This document shows, piece by piece, positions 54,971 to 64,000 of a stretch of DNA of 64,000 bases; position 1 is the stretch's first letter; every line of letters begins with the position of its first letter. A program made the translations under genes and the position numbers. Source of the stretch: Candidatus Altimarinota bacterium. GTDB taxonomy: Bacteria > Patescibacteriota > Gracilibacteria > BD1-5 > UBA2023. The stretch is from NCBI GenBank assembly GCA_014377305.1, contig JACMPW010000015.1, positions 100,815 through 164,814 of the forward strand, read 5' to 3'. Below the pieces are notes generated by a model. The model was given only the letters and a program-made list of their open reading frames with translations, had not been told where the DNA came from and searched no databases.

Positions 54971-56614
54971 TTACTTTTTGATGACGAATTCTATCTGATC
55001 GATATTCCCAGATACGGACCTATTCCAAAATGGGTATGAATTAATGGTTACCTCTTTTACATGTCCAGTATTGAGAAGTCTGGTAATTGCCTCAGTTTTT
55101 GCGAGTCAGGCAATCGTGACCTTGAGATAGTGTGTGAGCTGATTTTTTGGATCCTCAAAGTCATGAGCAATACTCGTATTCATCTCCATAGTAGCCTTGA
55201 TCGTCATATCATCTGGCGAACGAGATATGACTGAGCTCACACGGAGTGTATCAGCATGGACCGCTACCTCGTGATCTGTACCAGCCAGGAGTCCCTCACG
55301 GAAGATGCTCGTGAGGTAATCTATGGTTGCCTTGCGATCATAGGTCAGTGCCTTGACGAGAACAGTACCACGCATCTCAATTTCTTCAGCAAATTCTCAG
55401 TACTTTTGTCATGAGATGATCTCATAGGTTTCACCGGTAAATGCTACAGCATCTCCACTAAATAATGCATAATCATCACCTGATGATACTTTTTTATCAT
55501 CAAGATTCTTCTGGAGAGTATTGCGAGCAACTCTATGAAGCTGTTCTTTGAGGAGTCCGGTAAACTTGGTCACCTCAGCCTCTGTCACAATATGGATACG
55601 GGGGGCTTCTCCTCCTACAAATGCTATTTTTGATTTCGCATAGATCTTATCTCGGTTGAATTTGAGACCAGGAATCGTGAGATCTACTCAGGATTGAATA
55701 TTTCATTTTTGTCAGATGAGAGTTCCTGCCTCATCTCGTACATCAGAAACAATCTCGACATCGATCGTACCCATCTCAGTGATACCATTGAGTGACTTTG
55801 CGGGTGGTACATTGACCCAATTCACAGAGCGAAACACGACACCATCGAGAGTCACAAATCGAGTCTGTGGCTTGAGTGCCTGAGCTGTACTTGTCTCATT
55901 ATAGACAGTTATGATTCATCTTGCGTTGGATGTCGAATTAGGATCGACTGTCTCGAGTTGGAACCGCATCGTATACGTCGTAGGAATATCGACTTCACGT
56001 AGGGGAAGAGTATTTCGTGTAGTGAGGAGTGATCCAGAGAGTCATTGTATATAGACGATATTGGCAGATATAGGACGGATAGAGATCTGCGGAGTTATCG
56101 TGATTATAGTTTTGGATACTGCAAAATGGAATATGAATAAAAGAAGCGTCATCGACATAATAAGTCATATGATGATGAGTGCAAAATGGGATCCATTTTT
56201 CTTGATATGGATGATTTTTTTCTTGGCATCTGTCTTCTCGAAAGCAAGAAAGTAGAGATATTGGATTCCTCGCCGTAGCTCATAAGTGAGATATGCCAAC
56301 ATGGACATATTATGGGTTGTTATATCCTTGGCCCCGTATTGTCGATCGAATTCTGCATGCACTCATGCGAGATCAGTCTGGATACCGAGAGAGTTTGCGA
56401 TCAGAGATGATGGAGCATCAGGCAATATGAGACGGTATATATCACTCGGGAGACGCCGAGTCAGTACGAGAAAAAAATCCCGAGAAAGTGAAAAAGTAGC
56501 ATCTGAAAGATCGATAGTGAGAAATCATGGATGAGATCTGTATTCTCGAGATATTTCTTTGAGTGCTGCCATCTGTGACATATCAGTGGTGATGTGGAGA
56601 GTGGTATTATTCAT
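54971..56614 (-). CDS. Single-pass membrane protein with Baseplate_J-like outer part
   Basis: A 547-residue protein. The cytoplasmic N-terminal part, about 175 residues, is soluble (MNNTTLHITTDMSQMAALKE ...). One membrane helix follows (IIIGLIMSMTLLLFIFHFAV) and then a large outside domain with beta-rich segments (FVTLDGVVFRSVNWVNVPPA). That outside pattern is what CPR genomes often have annotated as baseplate J-like, though no phage context exists here. It overlaps by 8 bases the end of the PilM/FtsA-like gene, so translation is probably coupled. Together they resemble a PilM-PilN type inner-membrane platform. Confidence 0.6.
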
Positions 56615-57806
56615 ATTGATAGAGTACATAACGCATTATACGAACGAGAGGATCTTTACGAGTGAGGAGGAGCTCACTCGCCATCAGCGATAGTCATGAT
56701 ACGATAGCCTGATCATGAGTGATAGTTGGATTTACGTGCTTATAGAGCTTTTCTACAGCAAGAGTATACCCGAGGATATCTTGGAATATGTGACCAAAGC
56801 TATCATATATAGCATCATTCTCGAATATATTACCATGGAGTAGAAGTGAGTCAAATCTCATATCAATACGCTCCGTATGAAGGTAGGCAAAAAGAGTATC
56901 AGCTATATAAGAGAGAAAATCATGGGTAGCATCAGCTAAGTCTCCCTGGAGGCACTCAGATGGAGTACAAATAATATTCTCAACTTGAAGTGGTGACGCA
57001 TTTGGCACAATACTACTAATCATATCCATCAGAGTCACGGCCCCGTATGGGAATGTCTCAAATACAACGATCTCATTATCCTCAAGGATCGATATAGTCG
57101 TATGTCCATATCAGATATCTACGAGACAGCTCACCGAGAAAATGAGATCAGATTTCTCGATAAGCTTAGGGAGGATGAGTGGAGCTGGTATGAGTGATAT
57201 CGGTCGCTTGCCGAGATGAGAGACAATAGAACGTATCATATTGAACTCGCTCGATGGAACAAACACGTTGAGTACCGTGAGCCTGACTCGTCAACCCGCG
57301 AATCATATAGGACTCGTCACTTTACGTCCGTCTACCGATATAGCAATTATGGTTGATGATACGAGCTTGAGATCATCTCACTGTTTTCCATATTGCTTGC
57401 GACTCTTGGCATGAGCTCTATTATAGGATTCCTTTTCGATCCTCGATATCATATCATCGATCTCATGCATCGTAAGCAATGAGGTCACATCCGATCTGGT
57501 ATACTGTGTAGTGATCATATCAGAGACAAATCATCGAGATGGAAAACTCATAATAATATCTTCAGGTAATGACTCGTGAGTATGTCCAGCCTGGATAATA
57601 GCCTGTTCGATATTGCTCGCGATACCGCTGATATCTGCCACCATACCATCTATCCAGTTTTTTCTACCTTGTCTCACACTAGAGAATCCAGTACTCGTGA
57701 GTATCCCACTCGTCATATCATATATCCCAGCTCGGATACGATAGAGACCGAGATCGATAGCAACGAATCTATGATAATCCTGAATATGCGAGAGTCGGAA
57801 CGACAT
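56607..57806 (-). CDS. Actin-fold ATPase, PilM/FtsA-like
   Basis: A 399-residue ATPase of the actin/HSP70 fold. VAIDLGLYRIRAGIYD is phosphate-1, DIGYGHTTISILEDNE is phosphate-2, and HGNIFENDAIYD fits the adenosine motif. VRLTVLNVFVPSSEFNMI corresponds to the SHS2/1C region of PilM and FtsA. UGA encodes Gly at several places including FPSRGFVSD. The stop lies inside the next gene, a membrane protein, so the pair is coupled. PilM works in type IV pilus assembly on the cytoplasmic side; FtsA tethers FtsZ. Pairing with a bitopic protein favours PilM. Confidence 0.72.
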
Positions 57807-57866
57807 GGAAAAATAGAGGCCAAAAATATAAGCTATACTATGGAAATAGTCTAGAAAATCAACTAT

Positions 57867-57895
57867 TTGCAAAAATATGAAAAATATGACATACT
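57867..57895 (+). promoter_or_regulatory. Promoter of mscS-like gene
   Basis: TTGCAA (57867-57872), 17-base spacer, CATACT (57890-57895), ten bases before the ATG; a leader this short may be nearly leaderless. Confidence 0.45.
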
Positions 57896-57905
57896 GACTG
57901 TATAT

Positions 57906-58814
57906 ATGAAGTATACTACACTGATTACATCGCGTCGTAATAGTTTTTTTTCTCTCGTGAGCTGGATACTCATGAGCATATCTACAACGATACTCTATCG
58001 CTATATAGTAGCTGCTCCGAACTGGGCTCCTGCCGACCTCGCACTCATCGATACAATATATTCGATTATTCGTATACTCATATTTATTATTATCATAGTA
58101 CACATAGTGAGTCTTTTGTTTCGAGAGTTCGAACATTCTTTTCTCGCTGATGGAGCGGTGATACGGAGATTCCTTCCACTGATGAAAGTCATAATTCTCG
58201 GACTTATCTGGATAGGAGGTATATTTTCGATACTCGACGGCCTCCATATCAATACGACGAGCATCCTTACTGGTACAGGGATCGCCGGAGTACTCCTTGC
58301 CATAGCAAGTAGAGATATTATCACCAATCTATTCGGTTCGCTCTCTATATTGTTATCGCGAACATTCGAGATAGGGGAGATCATCCGTGTACAGCTGAGA
58401 TCCAATGTAGCATATGAGTGACTTGTTGAAGAGATCACTCTCAACTATACCAAAATGACAAGGCTGACGGGAGAAGTCGTATTTATACCCAATAGACTCA
58501 TATATACTGAAACTCTCGAGAATATATCTCGTCGTAGATTCTACGACTATGTATATCGTATACCATTCAAAAAACAATCGAATGTTGCTGATATAAAAAC
58601 TCGTATGCGAATTATAGAGAGTAAAATCGCGAGTTATGATCCTATAGAGGTACTCTATGATACTGAGATCCCGAATGCCGTGGATCTCGTATATAAGGTC
58701 ACAATTATGTTACCAGAGGAAAATGAAAAATTCGATTATGAAATCAGACATTTCCTCATGGAACATATATTCATCGAAGTAAGCAAAGAGCCTAGTGAAG
58801 GGAATAAGATATAA
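57906..58814 (+). CDS. Mechanosensitive ion channel, MscS family
   Basis: Small-conductance stretch-activated channel that releases solutes during osmotic downshift. The 302-residue protein has three N-terminal helices and the pore helix with GTGIAGVLLAIASRDIITNL, followed by FGSLSILLSRTFEIGEIIRV and the beta domain (GLVEEITLNYTKMTRL; VVFIPNRLIY). The Gly before LVEEI is UGA and corresponds to the conserved G.VE.I. The C-terminal alpha/beta domain is complete. Start ATG 57906 is preceded by its own promoter, and divergent from the PilM-like gene. Confidence 0.92.
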
Positions 58815-58824
58815 GTCGTATGAT

Positions 58825-58851
58825 TTGCAAAAATAAAAATCCTCCTATAAT
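58825..58851 (+). promoter_or_regulatory. Promoter of mraY, lying inside the mscS terminator
   Basis: TTGCAA (58825-58830), 15-base spacer, TATAAT (58846-58851). The TATAAT is in the loop of the preceding terminator hairpin; transcription would start near 58858, a few bases before the mraY ATG. Confidence 0.5.
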
Positions 58852-58864
58852 CAAGAGGATTTTT
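58835..58864 (+). terminator. Terminator after mscS-like gene
   Basis: 10-bp stem AAAAATCCTC/GAGGATTTTT with a 10-base loop. Confidence 0.8.
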
Positions 58865-58875
58865 ATTCAATTTTT

Positions 58876-59937
58876 ATGTCTAACCTCGCGTTCATACTCA
58901 CTAGCCTAGTAGTCACAGCAATAGTCACACTATTGATTATGCCTCATGGCATTAGACTTTTTGGCCGACTCCGTCTCGGCAAAAATATCAGAACTGAAGG
59001 ACTCATCGGCAATGCCACAGAGTTCGCAAGTCTCCATGCTGGCAAAAAATGAACTCCGACTATGGGTGGCGTTATCATTATTAGCATTATTCTCTTCATT
59101 GTGATGATATCCGTACTCACTCAATACTATGGCAGTAGCCTATCTGAAATATTCGGTGTCAGTTTTCGCTATAGTCTCTGGAACAGACGAGAGACATATA
59201 TTGTCATATTCACACTCGTGAGCGTATGAGTCATCGGCATGATAGATGACTATATGAATATACGGGAAATAGGGAGTAAAAAATGACTTTCTGCAAAAGT
59301 AAAGATGCTCCTTCTCATCCTATTTGCACTTGCTGGAGCCTATTGGTTCTATGACAAACTTGATTATACAGGAGTACATCTTCCATTTTATGGTCAGATA
59401 GAACTCGGATACTTCTATATTCCACTATTTATACTCATCGTAGTAGCTACAGCCAATAGTGTCAATATAACAGACGGTCTCGACGGTCTCGCTGGTGGAC
59501 TTTTATTATTCCAGTTTTTGGCATATGGAGCAATTACATATATGCAAGGGATGTTTATTTTGTCAGCATTTTGTCTGATTGTAGTAGGGGTACTTGTCTG
59601 ATTCCTTTGGTACAACATCCATCCTGCCAGTATTTTTATGGGAGATACTGGTTCACTCGCACTGGGTGCGACACTCGCTGTTATAGCGATGATGACTGAT
59701 ACACTTCTTGCATTCATCGTTATGAGTACTATATTTATCAGTGAAACTCTTTCTGTTATAATCCAAATGACGAGCAAAAAACTGAGATCTGGGAAAAAAA
59801 TATGGCGAATCGCACCGTATCATCATCACCTCGAAGCAATAGGATGGGCAGAAGAGACAGTTGTGATGCGACTCTGGCTCCTCGGTATGATATGCACAAT
59901 AGCAGGGACGATACTCGCTCTGATAGGGCGAATATAG
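58876..59937 (+). CDS. mraY: Phospho-N-acetylmuramoyl-pentapeptide transferase
   Basis: Integral membrane enzyme that moves phospho-MurNAc-pentapeptide from UDP to undecaprenyl phosphate, giving lipid I in peptidoglycan synthesis. The 353-residue protein has ten helices. Signature parts: GKKGTPTMGGVII (the Gly of GTPTMGG is UGA), MIDDYMN with the DD pair, NSVNITDGLDGLAGG, and VGFLWYNIHPASIFMGDTGS with another UGA Gly in GFLWYN. The last loop has APYHHHLE, the metal/substrate histidine motif. The gene stands alone rather than in a dcw cluster. Confidence 0.96.
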
Positions 59938-60129
59938 GGGATATAGATACAAGAAATACATTTCCTTATATTGTATCACTTTTGTATTCACCGGTGTATA
60001 CTAGTATCCGCATCACAGAGCCATTTCAGCATCCATACGGGGTTACTGAGAATAGTGACTTTTCCCTGTATTAGACAGGAGAATATGACTATTGACAAGA
60101 TATATTGTAGCCAATTTTAGAAGAAAATA

Positions 60130-60157
60130 TTGCATTTCTTTTTCCTATGCCTATAAT
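60130..60157 (+). promoter_or_regulatory. Promoter of HU gene
   Basis: TTGCAT (60130-60135), 16-base spacer, TATAAT (60152-60157); ATG 35 bases downstream. The 255-base gap between mraY and HU holds nothing else I can identify. Confidence 0.65.
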
Positions 60158-60192
60158 CGTTTCTGTCCTTTACTTCTTAATTTTTTCTCACT

Positions 60193-60465
60193 ATGAAAAA
60201 GCAGGACTTTATCAAAGCTGTTGCCGCTAAGGCTGGTCTCAGTCAAGACGCTGTAACAAAGGCTCTCACGGCTCAGATTGAAGTTATCACTAAGTCACTC
60301 AAAAAGGGTGAGGAAGTAAATGTCACTGGATTCGGTGCATGGAAAATCTCGAATCGTGCAGCTCGTAATGGTGTAAACCCTAAAACAGGTGCAAAAATCC
60401 AGATCGCCGCTATGAAGACTCCTGTCTTCCGAGCTGGAAAAACTCTCAAAGAAGCAGTACGCTAG
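60193..60465 (+). CDS. hup: HU-type histone-like DNA-binding protein
   Basis: A 90-residue nucleoid protein that bends and compacts DNA. MKKQDFIKAVAAKAGLSQDA begins the dimerisation helices; the core is EVNVTGFGAWKISNRAARNG, and the DNA-binding arm contains NPKTGAKIQI. The family motif GF.F/W.v..R.aR.G.NP.TG is complete. No UGA codon occurs: its glycines are GGN, as might be expected of a highly expressed gene. Own promoter and very strong terminator. Confidence 0.96.
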   Translation: MKKQDFIKAVAAKAGLSQDAVTKALTAQIEVITKSLKKGEEVNVTGFGAWKISNRAARNGVNPKTGAKIQIAAMKTPVFRAGKTLKEAVR

Positions 60466-60488
60466 TCTACTCCTCTCAAAGAAGAGCA

Positions 60489-60524
60489 AAAAATACCTTC
60501 TCAAGTTCTTGAGAAGGTATTTTT
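60489..60524 (+). terminator. Terminator of HU gene
   Basis: 16-bp perfect stem (60490-60505 with 60508-60523), ending in a T-run. Confidence 0.9.
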
Positions 60525-60593
60525 AATTGGTATTTTTGCTTTTTTGAGCATATCAGTATATAGTAGTTACATAATTTGATAAAAGTATCTCGA

Positions 60594-61148
60594 ATGTTCA
60601 CTATAGATATCAGTCATCTCGCCTATGAGGGAGCTATGCAAAAACTCACTCCTATGCTCTCTGAGCCTGATAATATATCTTGTCAGATTGATTTCGATGC
60701 TGATCATGGAAATTCAAAAATTATCCGTGATTTTATCGGTCAGATTTTTGATCTCCATATGATCGAACATCCATGGAAAGGAAGATTCATACTCATCACT
60801 GATGAGCTCATCAACAATGCTATCGAGCACGGAAGTAGTAAGGGAGATATAGATAGTTGCATCATTGAAACATACAAAGATAGAGATGGAGAGTTCTCTA
60901 TCAGTCTCGAGGTACATGATACTGGTACTGGTAAAGATGCCAAAGATGCCACACATATGGAGTCTATCAGGAACGATCGTCTTGATGATCATGATAATGT
61001 CGATGGTATCTATATGGAAAAAAGAGGGAGAGGACTCTTTCATATTACAGAGAAGCTCGTTGACAAGCTCTCATTCTCAGCGAGTCCTCGAGGATGACTT
61101 GCCGTAAAAATAGAGAAAAGTATACCAAAAACAGTAGGCAACTTATAA
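60594..61148 (+). CDS. RsbW/SpoIIAB-like histidine-kinase-type ATPase
   Basis: A 184-residue GHKL-fold ATPase of the anti-sigma-factor kinase type. The N box is DELINNAIEHGSS, G1 is VHDTGTGKDAK and the G2/lid is KRGRGLFHITEKLVDKLSF, ending with SASPRGGLAVKIEK, where the second Gly is UGA. The start ATG 60594 is preferred over TTG 60576. Such proteins phosphorylate an anti-sigma antagonist; no STAS partner is next to it, and only the housekeeping sigma is in the window. Promoter not seen. Confidence 0.8.
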
Positions 61149-61161
61149 GTTCATTTTTTCC

Positions 61162-61188
61162 TTGCATTTAGAGAAAAATATTTATAAT
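61162..61188 (+). promoter_or_regulatory. Promoter of the 61195 gene
   Basis: TTGCAT (61162-61167), 15-base spacer, TATAAT (61183-61188). The ATG is only 6 bases after the -10, so the transcript may be leaderless. Confidence 0.5.
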
Positions 61189-61194
61189 TGTAGG

Positions 61195-62163
61195 ATGATT
61201 CCATTTCATCTCATCTATAGTTGGCTTTTCAAATCATTTCGCATCAATTGAGAAACGGAACTCATTGATAGACTCATTTCTGAGTGATATACGAGTATCA
61301 TGATCATAAAGCGATCTTGGATATTCGCACTATTTATACTATGGATACCTATAGTTATTCTAGGGCTGTCTGGATTGAGTATATGGATAGCCCTCTACAG
61401 CTTATCTTCATCTGGTCTACAGTATATAATCATAGGAGGCAATATACTGATGAGCTTTATACTCATGATATCCTCATGGAGCTATATACGACATTTTCGT
61501 GAAATACAGAGTAGTGCTAGCATATCTACAGACCCCTCATTACTGAGAGCAGATCTCCATACATGAGATACATATTTTACGAGTTTCTTCAATTGGTCTA
61601 TCACCAATCAGTTGATACTATCGATGACGATCATTTCAGAAATATGTCTCATAGTTATATACAAGTCTCGTCTTGGAGATCATTTTTGGATACTTTCCAC
61701 AGACATACTTATTATCAGTCTTGAGATAGTATTTTTGAAAATGTATAGAAAAAGAATGATGGATCTAGAGATGGATTATAATATCGTAGTGCCCGGAAAG
61801 ATATATTTCGTCAACCAGTCCGGTGTACTATCTGCGATACAGACAATCGAGAGTGATAAAATAAAAACAGTGAAATCCAGTTTTCCATCCAAAATTGCTA
61901 GTCTCTTTGACTATGGAACAGTAGATATCCTAACAGAGTGAGACACGCAGGCAATGATGGGCACTATGAGTATGTATTATGTGACTGACCCTGATAATAT
62001 AGTTAGCAATATACAACTACTCCTCGATACACCAGAATGAGAACGAAAAACAAAAAATAGAAAAATCATAGAGTCACCTGTACCAATCCCAATCGAAAAA
62101 TCTACAAAACTGATGGGACATACTCTTGATACAAGAGAACAGATACGTGATATACTGAAATAA
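61195..62163 (+). CDS. Membrane protein with bacterial PH-like domain
   Basis: A 322-residue protein with four membrane helices in the first two thirds (IFALFILWIPIVILGLSGLS; YIIIGGNILMSFILMIS; QLILSMTIISEICLIVIY; WILSTDILIISLEIVFL) and a C-terminal PH-like domain (VPGKIYFVNQSGVLSAIQTI; SLFDYGTVDILTEGDTQ). The GTVDI.T.G pattern is typical of bPH_2 domains. A charged tail follows. Five UGA glycines. Convergent with the M29 peptidase with a 2-base gap. Role unknown. Confidence 0.7.
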
Positions 62164-62165
62164 AA

Positions 62166-63350
62166 CTATACTATCCAGCTTCCATCCTCATAGATCCTCT
62201 GATCTCCGATATAGACTCACTCTGTTGCGATGAATACATCAATATGAAACCTCTGAATCATAGTTTTTGGGAGTTTTTTTCCATAAATTCCATGTTTTTT
62301 TCCGAGCGAGAGATGAACTCCGATCTTGCGTTCATAGAAGTTGATATCCGATAGGGGAGTGGTGGTCGTGATAGCAATATTGAGTCACATCCCGAGTTCA
62401 CGCACCATCACCTCTCACTCGTACTCGACGATCCAGTTATATAGTTTTGCAAAAGGGGCAGGGAAGTCAGGACTTGGGAGTACTCGACCTCGCTCGATCA
62501 CAAGTTCGAATGGAGTACAATGATCCACAGAGAAATCCTCTCGCGGATAGGATTCGATGAGACATCTTCCATTCAATGAATCCAGTTCGACTGACTCAGT
62601 GAAGACTTCACCGAGTGGGAATGTACCTCCCTTATTCACTGTCCCAGTATAGTCTCCTGTATTACCGCGAATATTCTCAAGAGATCAAAAAGTGAGAAAT
62701 TCTCCGTTCACAGATTGTATTCTCATATTTCCTCACTTCGCATTGTTCTCTTCGATGAGCGTACGGAGGACTCACTCCTGTCTCACATACTCATCAGTCT
62801 GATATGAGAGGGAATTCGCGAATGTAGTGAACTCATTCTTCTGGATATAGGCAAGATGATTGAACTCGACCACATGGATACCGAGGTGGAATAATTCGAG
62901 TCGTATACGAAATGTCGAAAGTCGGAAGTTGGTCGACTGTACCAAGATAACAATAGATCAGGCGGGGAGTGACATGAGCTCGTTTTTGAGGATATCGATC
63001 TGTGGATCAACTATCACTGCATCGATATTTGTCTTCATTATCTCATGATGGTTGAGTCAGACTCGCTTATTTTCCTCGATATTATGTGAAGTAATTACTC
63101 GATTTTGCTCTACCAGATGTGGATTATCAGGATTGATGAGTCCACCACGGTAGAGTGGCTGTGGAGGATTTCGGAACTCGCGAATAGTCGCGCTAGAAAG
63201 GTGTGTAAGTACGGATATCCATGCATCCGAGAGGATACGAGCCAGTGGTGACTCAGTATCATAGAGGAAATAGACGGACTGATCCGTATATTCCATATTT
63301 TTCACGAGGATATCGTGACATGATTGTTCGAGCTGGGTTGTTGAGATCAT
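62166..63350 (-). CDS. Aminopeptidase, M29 family
   Basis: A 394-residue metallo-aminopeptidase related to thermophilic AmpS/AmpT. Indicators in order: VILVQSTNFRLSTF, HVVEFNHLAYI, TVNKGGTFPLGEVFTESVEL (family has N.P.GE.fT.P), IERGRVL, VRELGMGLN and IGVHLSLGKKHG. The Glu in GEVF, Glu in VRELG and His in VHLSLG are candidate metal ligands. UGA glycines occur, for example after EENKRV. Own transcription unit. Substrate range is broad in the family; general peptide turnover is the likely role. Confidence 0.82.
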
Positions 63351-63371
63351 GTGAGTAGTGTATACAAAGTT

Positions 63372-63578
63372 CTAAAAAGGCAAGAGGATATTATGAGAAT
63401 AATTCTCATTTTTAAGAAGCTCTCTGTAAAAGAGAATATCTATCTGTTTCAGGGTGGACTGAGCAATTTCTTTCTCTAGTTCTTCAGGATTTGCAATCTC
63501 GAGCTCATCATACTATCAGTAATCAAATACCACAAACAAGATATCAAAAATTCGCTCATAGCGAGGTTTTGATTCTTT
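63372..63578 (-). pseudogene. Possible gene remnant
   Basis: A short frame shows protein-like sequence on both sides of a TGA-TAG pair: RYERIFDILFVVFDYG, stop, then YDELEIANPEELEKEIAQST. It lacks a start and ends at TAG. It may be a decayed gene or chance. No family recognised. Confidence 0.25.
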
Positions 63579-64000
63579 TTATGAGTATCGTATCGTCGTG
63601 TCTTGGAATAATATCTGCTCATTTTTCTTTTGCTTCTTTCTTTTTGTGAATTTTGATAGTTGAGTTTGGAATTTTAGAAAACGAATCGAAAACAGATTAC
63701 AAAATGAACAAACCGAAAAGAAGAGCTTTTTTGGAGATTATCTGGCGAGAAACGAGCCCGATAAGATCCTATGCAAAGCTGATACTTTTGATTACAAAAA
63801 TATAATAAGAAGAAACTCTTGCTTTCTCTACGAAAACTATATAATTACTACACATAAGTTACATTATGTGAAGTAATTTGTTTATAGATACATAGAGATA
63901 AAAAAGCTATATACTCTTCTATCTCTGCCTATACATATGTCACTGTACTCTCTCTTCCCATACTTTTCTATCATGCTTAGGGACGTTTAGTACATCTAAC
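63579..64000. other. AT-rich end of window without recognisable gene
   Basis: No frame longer than about 20 codons with a plausible start was found in either code, and no RNA motif. The sequence may be upstream DNA of a gene beyond the window. Confidence 0.4.

Overview
The window comes from a bacterium that reads UGA as glycine (translation table 25). In nearly every recognisable gene, in-frame TGA codons sit exactly where the family has a conserved glycine: the FtsK gamma-linker, MraY GTPTMGG, the Walker A of an AAA ATPase, the FAGSGTT motif of a methyltransferase, the metallo-beta-lactamase AGDTG motif and the CreA GPDHK and GLAED motifs. Read with the standard code, most genes would look shattered. 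CGA and CGG still sit at conserved arginines, which fits Gracilibacteria (BD1-5/GN02) better than those Absconditabacteria relatives reported to reassign CGA/CGG. Small membrane-rich operons, HU, MraY and an S-layer protein with SLH domains agree with a Patescibacteria/CPR-type cell. Taxonomy is inferred, not proven.

Layout. 0-4.3 kb: ftsK (5' truncated), an unknown gene, map, htpX and an AbrB-like regulator. 4.4-13.8 kb: an adaptor plus RND pump pair, an MFS transporter, an orphan RNA that copies the L1 stalk of 23S rRNA, a DedA/VTT protein, creA, a YjjX-like NTPase and an EamA transporter. 13.8-18.7 kb: a T-box leader, a GIY-YIG/DUF4357 gene and ileS carrying an internal histidine-phosphatase domain. 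18.8-26.5 kb: an MBL hydrolase, a DUF2157/GDYXXLXY pair, disordered and VirB2-like membrane proteins, a VWA protein and tRNA-Lys(CUU). 26.5-38.8 kb: an SLH surface protein, a GHMP-kinase-like protein, a minus-strand cluster of small and membrane proteins, an 840-residue HD-GYP-like/histidine-phosphatase fusion and a DEAD-box helicase. 39.1-46.3 kb: an accessory island with an orphan small gene, an AAA/OLD-like ATPase, a type III methyltransferase broken by TAG, a type III restriction helicase-nuclease and a Bro-N protein. 46.4-63.4 kb: a housekeeping block with yggT, dnaE, rpoD, dnaG, a PilM/FtsA-like ATPase with its membrane partner, mscS, mraY, HU, an RsbW-like ATPase, a PH-like membrane protein and an M29 aminopeptidase.

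How the parts work together. dnaE, dnaG and rpoD supply replication and transcription. mraY, ftsK and the SLH protein belong to envelope growth and division. The T-box links uncharged tRNA-Ile to ileS, with a foreign-looking nuclease gene placed between them. AT-rich, UGA-rich patches (the GIY-YIG gene, the AAA ATPase, the middle of the methyltransferase and a short part of the RND pump) contrast with the surrounding C-ending codon style and suggest DNA acquired from more AT-rich relatives with the same code. Promoters mostly follow TTGCA(T/A)-15 to 17-TATAAT/TATACT, starts mostly lack a Shine-Dalgarno sequence, and intrinsic terminators are plentiful.
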